57,643 nt of DNA from Candidatus Izemoplasma sp. (GTDB lineage: Bacteria; Bacillota_I; Bacilli_A; Izemoplasmatales; Izemoplasmataceae). Both the position numbers and the translations under genes were made by a program. Shown piece after piece: positions 41,677 to 49,460 of this stretch; positions within the stretch are counted from its first letter, which is position 1; the number at the start of each line of letters is the position of its first letter. The DNA lies in the NCBI GenBank assembly GCA_029939945.1, contig JAOZRX010000004.1, forward strand, positions 10,077-67,719, given 5' to 3'. The notes under the pieces were generated by a model. That model saw only the letters and a list, made by a program, of their open reading frames with translations. It was not told the DNA's origin and made no database searches.

Positions 41677-43068
41677 TTATGAAGCAGGTGTAGCTTGATC
41701 TAAACAGTCTTCTAAAGCAGTAAGGAATCCTTCTACTCCAATTGTAACACCAGCAACATCATCAATTACTTCTGCGTCAGTTACAACAAATTTTTCATGA
41801 TTTCCGTCAACTTGCATGTCCCAATCTACATCCCAACCTTGTGCAGCAACTATTGCAGCAGCAAGTTCGTTAGCTTGTTTGTACCATTCTTGATTAGCTC
41901 CACCATAAGTAACCATGTTGTATGCATCTCCAAGAATTTGTTTAGTAGTACAGTCTGAGTCGTTTGTACCATCGTCATTACTATCTGTTGAACAAGTAAC
42001 TGCATCAAAGAATACACTAGTTATTCCTCCACCTTGTCCAATAATTACAGTAGCAGTGTATAATCCAGCTGGATCAAATCCGAAGTAAGTACCAGGAGTA
42101 TAATCTCCTAAGATAGAAACTTCATTAAGATATTCTCCGTCTCCAGCTACTAAGTTAGCACCAGTGTAAACACCGATTCCACCAACATTAATCACATCAG
42201 TGAATCCAAGTGATTCAAGTGCAGCCATAACATAACCAGCTCTTGTTCCACTACCACACATTAAGAATATTGTTTTATCTTCATCAAATAATGCACGTAA
42301 AGCACCTTGAGAAATGATATCCTCAGCTGCGAATGTGAAATTACCGTCAGTTCTAACTAAGATTCCTGTATTTTCTAAATAATCAAAGAAAGGAATCATT
42401 TCAAATCCTGCGATGTATCCAGAATTCATTTTATCATCAAAGTTACGAAGGTCAACGTATTGAACATCGTTTCTTCCTAGATACATATCAATGTTAGTCA
42501 TGTCAACTACTGCAGGGATAGGTAATTGTACTTCTAAGTTAAATGTTCCATCTCCAGCAACTAAATTATCACCAGTATAAGAACCTAATCCTCCAACGTT
42601 GATAACATCAGTATATCCAAGTGAATCTAAAGCATCCTTAACATATCCAGCTCTTGTACCACTACCACACATTAAGAAGATTGTTTTATCTTCATCAAAT
42701 AATGCACGTAAAGCACCTTGAGAAATGATATCCTCAGCTGCGAATGTGAAATTACCGTCAGTTCTTACTAAAAGGTTAGTATCTTCTAAGAACATAAAGA
42801 AAGGAATCATTTCGAACCCAGCAATATATCCAGAGTTCATTTTGTCATCAAAATCTCTTAAATCAACATATTGTACGTCAGGTCTACCTAAATAATCATC
42901 AACAGTTGCCATATCAACAGTTGTAGGAATATCTGGCCATGTCATTGGTACTTCAACTTCAACTTCTCTGTCAACGTACTCAATCACTTCAACTTCTACA
43001 ATTTTTTCACAACCAGCTAAAGTTAAAGTTAAAGCAAATAAAGCAATTACAATTAAAAACTTTTTCAT
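41677..43068 (-). CDS. Tandem rhodanese-FMN-binding lipoprotein
   Basis: 463 residues. Signal and lipidation Cys at 20 (LTLAGC), then two nearly identical rhodanese domains (about 50-180 and 187-317), each with loop MCGSGTRAGY and catalytic Cys C134 and C271. Residues 330-463 are an FMN_bind domain of the PplA type: 'GLYTATVIIGQGGGITSVFF', 'EWYKQANELAAAIVAAQG', and DDVAGVTIG with T442 as flavinylation site. Rhodaneses move sulfane sulfur through a Cys persulfide. I infer that it handles extracellular sulfur or polysulfide with electrons from flavin, beside the Rnf operon. It has a consensus promoter, so is probably abundant. Confidence 0.8.
   Translation of the reverse strand: MKKFLIVIALFALTLTLAGCEKIVEVEVIEYVDREVEVEVPMTWPDIPTTVDMATVDDYLGRPDVQYVDLRDFDDKMNSGYIAGFEMIPFFMFLEDTNLLVRTDGNFTFAAEDIISQGALRALFDEDKTIFLMCGSGTRAGYVKDALDSLGYTDVINVGGLGSYTGDNLVAGDGTFNLEVQLPIPAVVDMTNIDMYLGRNDVQYVDLRNFDDKMNSGYIAGFEMIPFFDYLENTGILVRTDGNFTFAAEDIISQGALRALFDEDKTIFLMCGSGTRAGYVMAALESLGFTDVINVGGIGVYTGANLVAGDGEYLNEVSILGDYTPGTYFGFDPAGLYTATVIIGQGGGITSVFFDAVTCSTDSNDDGTNDSDCTTKQILGDAYNMVTYGGANQEWYKQANELAAAIVAAQGWDVDWDMQVDGNHEKFVVTDAEVIDDVAGVTIGVEGFLTALEDCLDQATPAS
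42110..42935 (-). repeat. 411-bp tandem duplication encoding two rhodanese domains
   Basis: The stretches starting at 42241 and 42652 are nearly identical over more than 120 bases (for example AGCACCTTGAGAAATGATAT occurs in both), offset by 411 bases, equal to 137 codons. Similarity extends over most of both rhodanese domains, indicating a recent in-frame duplication. Confidence 0.9.
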
Positions 43069-43107
43069 CTTTTTTCCTCCTAATTTATAATTTATATTTC
43101 CGTATAT

Positions 43108-43136
43108 ATTATAATATTTTAACGAATGAATGTCAA
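43108..43136 (-). promoter_or_regulatory. Consensus promoter of tandem rhodanese gene
   Basis: On the minus strand TTGACA (43136-43131), 17 bases, TATAAT (43113-43108). Both hexamers are perfect. TAGGAGGA precedes the ATG at 43068. Confidence 0.85.
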
Positions 43137-43371
43137 CTCATATAATAACTATTAAGCCTTTATTTAGCGATTTATGACTGTTCGTATGCAAACAATAATA
43201 GCATAGAAATAGTTCGTTGGTTAACTATCAAATTCATTTTTAAATAAAGCTTATTTATAATGACTTAACAGGCGCATTTCAGAGCTGTTTTGATTATTTT
43301 CTTCTTATAATTGAATCTAATTCTAATTACTTATGATATAATTACATTATCTTTTATAAAAGGTGAAAAAA
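43137..43371. other. Intergenic region between divergent genes
   Basis: Together with the promoter above this makes a 303-base gap. The part nearest the NusG-II gene holds TATAAT at 43337-43342 and AGGTGA at 43360-43365. I see no further conserved element; the rest is AT-rich sequence without a hairpin I could support. Confidence 0.4.
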
Positions 43372-43812
43372 ATGAAAAAATCTGATTACATTCTAATAAT
43401 CACATTGGCCATTATTTCCATTCTCGCATATTTCTTAATGCGGATATTTTTAAATTCAACAAATGCAGAAGATGGAACAGCAATTGTTTACTATCAAGAT
43501 GATGCAATTTTAGAGATTTATTTAATCGATGGAACTTACGAAATATTAGATCAAGATTATGATATTCATTATGCCCAAGGAGAAGATGATAATTTTTATT
43601 TTACTGTTCCAGGATCGAGTGGTAATGAAGTTATAATTGAGTATAAGAATCATCAAGTAAGAGTCACAGAAGAAGTATCCCCAAAACATATTTGTCGGAT
43701 TCAAGGATGGAGTTCTTCCCCACTTTCTCCAATTACTTGTTTACCGAATTACTTAGTAATTGTTATTGAAGCTGATAAGGGTGATGATGAACCTGATGAC
43801 ATCACTGGATAG
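43372..43812 (+). CDS. NusG domain II-containing protein
   Basis: 146 residues from the ATG at 43372. One N-terminal helix anchors it; the exported part has a beta-rich NusG-II domain ending 'SPKHICRIQGWSSSPLSPITCLPNYLVIVI', where the pattern C-x(3)-GW-x(7)-C-LPN is typical of the family. NusG-II proteins are found with Gx transporter and ApbE genes in anaerobes with Rnf or extracytoplasmic flavin systems. Here they are separated by 15 kb but on the same locus. Its precise role is not known; an assembly or partner function for surface flavoproteins is inferred. Confidence 0.8.
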   Translation: MKKSDYILIITLAIISILAYFLMRIFLNSTNAEDGTAIVYYQDDAILEIYLIDGTYEILDQDYDIHYAQGEDDNFYFTVPGSSGNEVIIEYKNHQVRVTEEVSPKHICRIQGWSSSPLSPITCLPNYLVIVIEADKGDDEPDDITG

Positions 43813-43824
43813 GAGAGATAAATT

Positions 43825-44043
43825 ATGGACATTGGTATTTTAAGCATTCTTGAATTATTGTTATTTTTTATTTCATTTCCATTTATTTTCACGGCTTTTA
43901 ATGCGGTTGACTTATCCAAGTTTTTTAAAAAAGGATATATTTGGCAAATTCAAATAATCTATATATTTAGTTCGATTATTTTTACTTATTTATTTGTTAG
44001 AGCGATAATGAATTTAATAGAATTATCAGGAAACATATTTTAA
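43825..44043 (+). CDS. DUF1146 (YwzB-like) membrane protein
   Basis: 72 residues, two helices (about 6-27 and 42-63). The sequence 'DLSKFFKKGYIWQIQIIYIFSSI' is the family signature (KFFKxGxxxQxQ). In Bacillus a member lies upstream of murA. GAGAGATAA precedes the ATG 13 bases after the NusG-II stop. Its TAA stop forms the outer edge of the inverted repeat of the following mobile element. Function unknown. Confidence 0.7.
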   Translation: MDIGILSILELLLFFISFPFIFTAFNAVDLSKFFKKGYIWQIQIIYIFSSIIFTYLFVRAIMNLIELSGNIF

Positions 44044-44087
44044 ATAAAAAAAGGAAGCCGAGGACAATCTATAGATTTAATAGGGGC
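44042..44087 (+). repeat. Left inverted repeat of element
   Basis: Contains GGAAGCC (44053-44059), the palindrome AATCTATAGATT (44066-44077) and TAGGGGC (44081-44087). The complement of the right end matches throughout apart from a few indels near GCCGAGG. Confidence 0.8.
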
Positions 44088-44099
44088 AAGAAGAACATA

Positions 44100-44127
44100 A
44101 ACGGTTGTAAATACAGCCGTTTTTTTG
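44100..44127 (+). terminator. Hairpin inside the left end of the element
   Basis: ACGGTTG (44101-44107) pairs with CAGCCGT (44114-44120), one G-T pair included, followed by seven T. Confidence 0.75.
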
Positions 44128-44186
44128 TATAATTGATGTAAGATTATATAATCGGACAGTATTTTAACTAAATTGAGGTGCTTAGA

Positions 44187-46310
44187 ATGAGGTTTGAAGA
44201 GAGTATTACGAAGACAAAAAATACAAGTAAGAAATATTCAAAGGTTAAAATTTCTTGCTCTGCTGAATATACTGAGATTATGACTAGAGATAGATCTAAT
44301 CCTAGTCTTTTTAAAAGTGAGCAAAAAAGAATAGTCAAAGAAAACTTATCTATTCCAACAACAATAGAGTGGGATAGAAAGAACATTGAACTGTTATCTA
44401 ACTTCTGTACAAATCCTTTTTGTGAAAACTCAGGGAGAGTTTCAGATCCCTATTTATTTAGAAAACCAAAAGATGAAGAGTACTATGGGTTTTACTTTTC
44501 GGGTTCAGCAGATTCAAGTATTGTTAAGTGTCCAACTTGCAATAAACATATTACAATATCATCAGATGTTGCATTTGCGATAGAGTTAAAAAAATTGATA
44601 GACTGCAAAACTTTAACAAATAGAAATTCAATATACAATAGAAGAAATTTTATTTCAAAGGAGTCTGTTATATATCATCATGATAATTGTGAATTCATTC
44701 AATATACCCCCAAAGATGGAAGTAAGTATTTTAGGAATAAAGGAAAACAAAGACCAGAACTCAAAGGAATTAGATATAAGTGTAAATCATGTGGTAAAAC
44801 TACTACTATTAATCCTCTTTTTGTAAATAATATCACTAGAGGTTTTAAGAACCATCATAAATTGGTACCAATTACACAAGATTTGGTTCATGAAGTTCCA
44901 TTAGGTAAAATTGCACGAAAAAACGAGACAGATATGTCTACGTTATATACTTATATAACCCATATTTATGAACGTTTTCTGTATTTCAAAAACAAGAAAG
45001 AAGATAACTTTTTTGAGAGTCATATTTTTGAATATTTGAACTTGGCTTCAGATTTTCTTGTTATATTCACAAACAATCAACGACAGAAATATCACCCTTC
45101 CAGTGTTAATCAAAACACAATATTGCCACTCAACACTTTTGTTACTGCGTGTAATAATACAGGGTACATTTTGTCTGCTGACATGTGTTATGACTATACA
45201 ATCACTGCTGACGAGGTTTATGATAGCATCACGAGAACTAATGGTTTGTTCATCTCGCCCAGTTATACAGAGTTCGATCGATATAATTTCTCGATATATA
45301 AATCAGGAAGTCTGCAATATGATAACATACTTAAAAGAAGGAAATTGATTACAACAGAAAAAACAGACTTGTTTTATTCAAATGAAAAACAAAGAAGACA
45401 TTTTTTGATTAATCTAGGACACAGGAGACACTACCAAAAAGGAATGCATATCAAAGAAAGATATGTTGTTTTAAGTCAATATAAGTACTTAAAGGAAAAA
45501 CTAAACTATAAAGTGCTTAACATCAACTCAGATGGAGGAAAATCAATAAAGAGCGGACTATTAAAAATTTTTTCCGATGAAGTTAAAGAAAAAAGATGTT
45601 TTTATATCAGTCATGTAAGAAGAAGTTCAGACGACTCTGGACAAGAGGATTACAGCAATGAAACTTTCAGATCACTATCAAAGAACGTTGCTACAAAGTT
45701 CAATGAGCAATTGGAACTAGTTAATACTCAGAGAGAACTAAGTGATGAAGTTTTATCATACAAGAAGCAGATGATTGTTGATTTAAATTCTCATTTTAGA
45801 AATGGTGAAATCAGTTCAGAAGACTACGTTTTTGAATCGGATAGACTAGAGGAGTTTCCTGATTATCATTATTCAATTGAGTTTCTCAAGAATCATTTCT
45901 CAAAGGATACAGTTCCGAAAGAACCAATAAAACTTAAACATCCTTATCCAACTGGAAATAACAACAATACAGAGATTACACTCGAAACTGATTTTTCTGA
46001 ACTCACAATTGATGAGATTGCTAAAAAAGTAACTTTCTCAAACTGTAATTCAATTGATAGGTTTTTCAACATCCTTAGAAGGAGTGTTCAAATATATGAA
46101 AGACCAATGCATTCCAGTAAGTCACACAACTCTAATTACTCTTATGCCCCAATGAACATAAGATATGCAGATTACATACTTCAAATATTTACAATATATT
46201 ATAATTATTGTGATCCAATAGTGAGAAACGGAAAAAAAGTAAGTCGCGCCCAAAGTATGGGAATTGTTAATAGGCTTTATACTATTCAAGAAATAATAAG
46301 TGGAAAGTAG
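44187..46310 (+). CDS. Large DDE/D-like transposase with two zinc ribbons
   Basis: 707 residues from the ATG at 44187 (GAGGTG upstream). N-terminal zinc ribbons: CTNPFC...CPTC and, later, 'HHDNC...YKCKSCGKTT'. Next is a helix-turn-helix-like 'PLGKIARKNETDMSTLYTYI'. Candidate catalytic residues are D332 in ILSADMCYD, D449 in NINSDGGKS and an acidic residue in NSIDRFFNILRRS (D624), whose context resembles the last catalytic helix of IS1/IS66-type transposases, followed by 'LQIFTIYYNYC'. I assign a transposase role from this pattern and from the inverted repeats; the family is not one I can name and the length is unusual. It overlaps or abuts the exonuclease gene. Confidence 0.5.
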   Translation: MRFEESITKTKNTSKKYSKVKISCSAEYTEIMTRDRSNPSLFKSEQKRIVKENLSIPTTIEWDRKNIELLSNFCTNPFCENSGRVSDPYLFRKPKDEEYYGFYFSGSADSSIVKCPTCNKHITISSDVAFAIELKKLIDCKTLTNRNSIYNRRNFISKESVIYHHDNCEFIQYTPKDGSKYFRNKGKQRPELKGIRYKCKSCGKTTTINPLFVNNITRGFKNHHKLVPITQDLVHEVPLGKIARKNETDMSTLYTYITHIYERFLYFKNKKEDNFFESHIFEYLNLASDFLVIFTNNQRQKYHPSSVNQNTILPLNTFVTACNNTGYILSADMCYDYTITADEVYDSITRTNGLFISPSYTEFDRYNFSIYKSGSLQYDNILKRRKLITTEKTDLFYSNEKQRRHFLINLGHRRHYQKGMHIKERYVVLSQYKYLKEKLNYKVLNINSDGGKSIKSGLLKIFSDEVKEKRCFYISHVRRSSDDSGQEDYSNETFRSLSKNVATKFNEQLELVNTQRELSDEVLSYKKQMIVDLNSHFRNGEISSEDYVFESDRLEEFPDYHYSIEFLKNHFSKDTVPKEPIKLKHPYPTGNNNNTEITLETDFSELTIDEIAKKVTFSNCNSIDRFFNILRRSVQIYERPMHSSKSHNSNYSYAPMNIRYADYILQIFTIYYNYCDPIVRNGKKVSRAQSMGIVNRLYTIQEIISGK

Positions 46311-46317
46311 TGATTTT

Positions 46318-46890
46318 ATGAGTTCTAGTTATGTGAAGTTACCCTTGAACAGAATTCTTAACCTAGAAGAATACGTCATTTTAGACTTGGAAACTACTGG
46401 TCTTGATAGTGTTACAGACGAGATCATGAGTATGTCGTGCATAAGAATAAAAGGTGGAGAAATAACTCAAATATTTAATGAGTATTGTCTTATTGAGAGA
46501 GAAGTCTCTCCTTTGATAAAGAAACTAACAAATATAAGCAAAAAGGATCTAGAACAAAGCGATATGGACATTGAGGTGTTAGATAACTTGCTAGCATTTA
46601 TTGGTGATTCGATAGTTCTAATACATAACGCTTCCTTTGATTTGGATTTCATAAGCGAAGTATTAATTAAAAATTCCGATCCTGAGGATAAGATTAATTA
46701 TCCTAAAATCAGATATATTGATACATTGGATCTAGCAAGAGAATACATAAACATAAATGATATCATTAGTTACTCATTAGAGAATATTATGTATTATTTA
46801 GAATTGAATTTAAAACCACATAACTCATTAGATGATTGCAAAATTGTATATTATTTAACTCGACATATAAAGTTGCTGGCAACAAAGTAA
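46318..46890 (+). CDS. DnaQ-like 3'-5' exonuclease (DEDDh) inside the element
   Basis: 190 residues from the ATG at 46318 (an upstream GTG at 46300 would overlap the transposase). DEDDh residues: ILDLETTGLD (D and E), LIHNASFDLDF (N and D) and HNSLDDC (H and D). This is the proofreading-exonuclease fold of DnaQ and PolC. Being encoded directly behind the transposase, within eight bases of it or less, suggests that it processes DNA or RNA ends during transposition, but no function is known for such a pairing. A weak ribosome binding site precedes the start. Confidence 0.8.
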   Translation: MSSSYVKLPLNRILNLEEYVILDLETTGLDSVTDEIMSMSCIRIKGGEITQIFNEYCLIEREVSPLIKKLTNISKKDLEQSDMDIEVLDNLLAFIGDSIVLIHNASFDLDFISEVLIKNSDPEDKINYPKIRYIDTLDLAREYININDIISYSLENIMYYLELNLKPHNSLDDCKIVYYLTRHIKLLATK

Positions 46891-47008
46891 GTATCTAATG
46901 TGTAGTGATTTATGCAGTTTGATTAAACATTTATGTAACTTGTATTGTACTACAGGAAAAAAGATGTGATATAATGTATTATATAATAAATGTTTCAAAG
47001 GGGGATTT

Positions 47009-47416
47009 ATGAAGAAGATAATAGGGGTAATAATAATTGTATTAGTATCTATCACGGCGATATTTGGTGAAAGGATATATATGGAGATTCAATATAATAG
47101 AAGATTTGTTTCAGAAATCAACGAAACAGACGCAAACTATTATTCAACTTCATTCCGTATATCAGATTTTGTAGTGTTTGAAAAAGAGAATGGTGCATGT
47201 GAAATAAATATTTTAAGTACATTTTATAAAGATTATAATCGAAGTTATTCAACCAATGAAAGTGGTTGTTATGCTGATCCTCTTTACTATTTGCAAATAG
47301 ATGGGGATTACTTAACTTTGAATCAAGCGGTGGATCAAGGTTTCATAACTCACGAAAGTGTTAAAACTGAATTTTTACCGTATGTCAATTGCATAAACTG
47401 TGTTTATCCCAAATAA
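47009..47416 (+). CDS. Small exported hypothetical protein in the element
   Basis: 135 residues with an N-terminal helix (3-20) and an extracytoplasmic part with five Cys, four of them conserved-looking pairs (GACEIN, SGCYADP, NCINC). I recognise no family. GGGGG precedes the ATG. A strong terminator follows at 47415. It might be cargo or a host gene trapped between the transposon genes and the right end. Confidence 0.5.
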   Translation: MKKIIGVIIIVLVSITAIFGERIYMEIQYNRRFVSEINETDANYYSTSFRISDFVVFEKENGACEINILSTFYKDYNRSYSTNESGCYADPLYYLQIDGDYLTLNQAVDQGFITHESVKTEFLPYVNCINCVYPK

Positions 47417-47446
47417 AAAAGGCGAAATTTATTTTCGCCTTTTTTA
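47415..47446 (+). terminator. Terminator after the exported protein gene
   Basis: GGCGAAA (47421-47427) pairs with TTTCGCC (47433-47439) flanked by A and T runs. Confidence 0.85.
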
Positions 47447-47509
47447 GTATGATTAATATCAGTACTAAATAAATTCATTGTTCTCTTTTAATTTCAATAC
47501 TTGTATTTC

Positions 47510-47561
47510 GCCCCTACTAAATCTATAGATTGTAAGCCGAGGCTTCCTTTTGTTTTATTTA
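47510..47561 (-). repeat. Right inverted repeat of element
   Basis: Contains GCCCCTA (47510-47516), the same palindrome AATCTATAGATT (47520-47531) and GGCTTCC (47541-47547), then TTTTGTTTTATTTA. Within it AAGCC/GGCTT can also form a small terminator-like stem. Confidence 0.8.
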
Positions 47562-48170
47562 CTCATATTTATCATAGGTTTTGATATTGATAATAATTGC
47601 TTTTCCTTTAGTTAGTTCTGTCATCTTCAAATTGAAATCTTTTAATGAAGAAGATTTTATACTTATTGTATAATTTACTAATTCATCATATGTTGTGTTA
47701 AGTAAGTTGTAATTGTCTCTAATATACTTTTCAACATTACCGATTTTATCAAAAGGAATTGATAATTTTAGTTCTGTGTAGTTTGCGAGCATTGTAAATG
47801 TACTTATTCCAACAGTATTCGCACAACCCTTTGTATAAGCCCTAACTAGACCTCCTGCTCCAAGTTTTATCCCTCCATAGTATCTAATGCTTACATTTAA
47901 TACATTAGTTAAATTATGTTTTTTTAAGACTTCCATCATTGGATATCCAGCTGTTTTACTTGGTTCTCCGTCATCACTATATTTTTGAATTTCTTGATTA
48001 TTACCTAGAATATATGCAAAACAATGATGACTGGCATCATTATATTTTTTCTTTAAAGTTTCCCTATTTTCCTCAACTTCTAATAGACTTGAGACAGGAA
48101 TCAAATAGTTTACAAACGTACTTTTATTAATTATTAACTCAGTAACTTTCAACTCTTTAATACTTTTCAT
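47559..48170 (-). CDS. yigZ: YigZ/IMPACT family protein
   Basis: 203 residues with the UPF0029/IMPACT N-domain: 'NDASHHCFAYILG', 'YSDDGEPSKTAGYPMMEVL', 'VSIRYYGGIKLGAGGLVRAYTKG'. The C-terminal DUF1949-type domain follows. The family is related to eukaryotic IMPACT, a regulator of Gcn2; bacterial function is uncertain, perhaps related to ribosome or RNA binding. Its stop codon is at the edge of the mobile element. Confidence 0.9.
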   Translation of the reverse strand: MKSIKELKVTELIINKSTFVNYLIPVSSLLEVEENRETLKKKYNDASHHCFAYILGNNQEIQKYSDDGEPSKTAGYPMMEVLKKHNLTNVLNVSIRYYGGIKLGAGGLVRAYTKGCANTVGISTFTMLANYTELKLSIPFDKIGNVEKYIRDNYNLLNTTYDELVNYTISIKSSSLKDFNLKMTELTKGKAIIINIKTYDKYE

Positions 48171-48275
48171 CTAAATCACCAAAATAATTATAACATGTTG
48201 TTGATTAATATGAAATATATTCATATATTGTGGAAAAAACGTCTTAAATATAGTATAATCTTTGTGGTGATTTAG

Positions 48276-49460
48276 ATGGACAAATATTTAGAAATCGGTA
48301 AAGAAGTTATAGTTAAATTAAAAGAAGCAGGTTATGATGCTTTTTTCGTTGGTGGATATGTTAGAGATAAACTTTTAGGAATTAAGTCTGCTGATATAGA
48401 TATTACATCAAGCGCAACTCCAATTGAGGTTATTGCGCTTTTTAATAATGTTAAGGAAACAGGAAAAAAATATGGAAGTGTAACAGTTTTAAAAGATAAA
48501 TATAAATATGAAGTAACAACTTTTAGAAGTGATGGAGATTATTTAGATAATCGTCATCCTGATAATGTTTTATATTCTAAAAAAATAGAAGATGACTTAT
48601 CAAGAAGAGATTTTACAATAAATGCGATAGTAATGGATGAAGAAGAAAATATTACTGATCACTTCGATTCAATAAGTGATTTGGAAAGTAAAATTATTAG
48701 AACAATCGATGATCCATCAAAACGTTTTAAAGAAGATTCACTTAGAATCTTGCGAGCAATTCGTTTTGTAAGTAAGTTAGGATTTGAAATTGAAGATTCT
48801 ACTTTAGAAGCAATAAGAGAACATGCACACTTAATAAAAAATATATCTATTGAGAGAGTAATGGTGGAATTAGATAAAATATTTAGAGGTGAACATCGAA
48901 ACAAAGCTTTAAAATATATGATTAATACAAAGTTAGATTTAGAGTTATATAGTCTAAGCTCAGGTATTAGATTTATTAGTGACATTGAGGCAAAACTTTA
49001 CCCAATTGAAGCATTCATTATTTGTTTTATCTTAGATGACATTGACGATATTTGGAGATTTTCAAATAAAAACATTAGACTTATCAAACAAATAATGGAT
49101 TTACATGAAGTGACTAAAGAGGATATCTTTAATCGTTTTATTGTTTATGTGAATGGTCTTGAAGCTTGTTTGTTAGCTAATAAAATCAATATTGTATTAG
49201 GATATAAAGATCAGGAAGAATTAATAAGAGAGTTATATCTTGATTTACCTATCAAAGATGTATGTGATTTAAAATTTAAAGGCCAAGACATTATTTGGTT
49301 AACAGAATTAAGAAAGAAATCATGGATAGGAATCATCGTCGATGATTTAAAATATAATGTAATTATGGGGTATTTACCTAATGATTATGAGATACTTAAA
49401 GAGTATGCGCTTAAGAAAGTGAAAGAGTTAATACTAGAAATGGGAGATACTAATGGGTAA
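48276..49460 (+). CDS. cca: CCA-adding tRNA nucleotidyltransferase
   Basis: 394 residues. Class II polymerase-beta-type head: 'FFVGGYVRDKLLG', 'DIDITSSATP' with the DxD metal ligands, 'VTTFRSDG', 'LSRRDFTINAI' and 'LRILRAIRFVSKLGF'. It adds or repairs the 3' CCA of tRNA. GGTGAT precedes the ATG, and TATAAT lies at 48254-48259. It overlaps the pullulanase gene by eight bases. Confidence 0.95.
   Translation: MDKYLEIGKEVIVKLKEAGYDAFFVGGYVRDKLLGIKSADIDITSSATPIEVIALFNNVKETGKKYGSVTVLKDKYKYEVTTFRSDGDYLDNRHPDNVLYSKKIEDDLSRRDFTINAIVMDEEENITDHFDSISDLESKIIRTIDDPSKRFKEDSLRILRAIRFVSKLGFEIEDSTLEAIREHAHLIKNISIERVMVELDKIFRGEHRNKALKYMINTKLDLELYSLSSGIRFISDIEAKLYPIEAFIICFILDDIDDIWRFSNKNIRLIKQIMDLHEVTKEDIFNRFIVYVNGLEACLLANKINIVLGYKDQEELIRELYLDLPIKDVCDLKFKGQDIIWLTELRKKSWIGIIVDDLKYNVIMGYLPNDYEILKEYALKKVKELILEMGDTNG

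Larger units (their letters stand above)
44042..47561 (+). mobile_element. Insertion element with long inverted ends, DDE-like transposase and DnaQ exonuclease
   Basis: About 3.5 kb bounded by inverted repeats (44042-44087 and 47510-47561), inserted between the converging DUF1146 and YigZ genes, just after each stop codon. It holds three forward genes (44187, 46318, 47009). A hairpin with T run directly inside the left end (44100-44127) would block read-through transcription, which is common in insertion sequences. A TATAAT (44128-44133) for the transposase follows it. I could not identify a clean target-site duplication: both flanks are A/T homopolymer-like. The element type is not one I recognise. 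Confidence 0.65.

Noticed and set aside
44042-44087. Inverted ends as simple terminators of the two flanking genes
   Set aside because: The similarity covers about 40 bases including the palindrome and TAGGGGC part, which has no role in a terminator, and the enclosed genes look like those of a transposon. A small terminator stem may still be included.
46855-47055. Gene on the minus strand between exonuclease and exported protein
   Set aside because: No ribosome binding site and low-complexity composition; it overlaps the start of a better supported gene.
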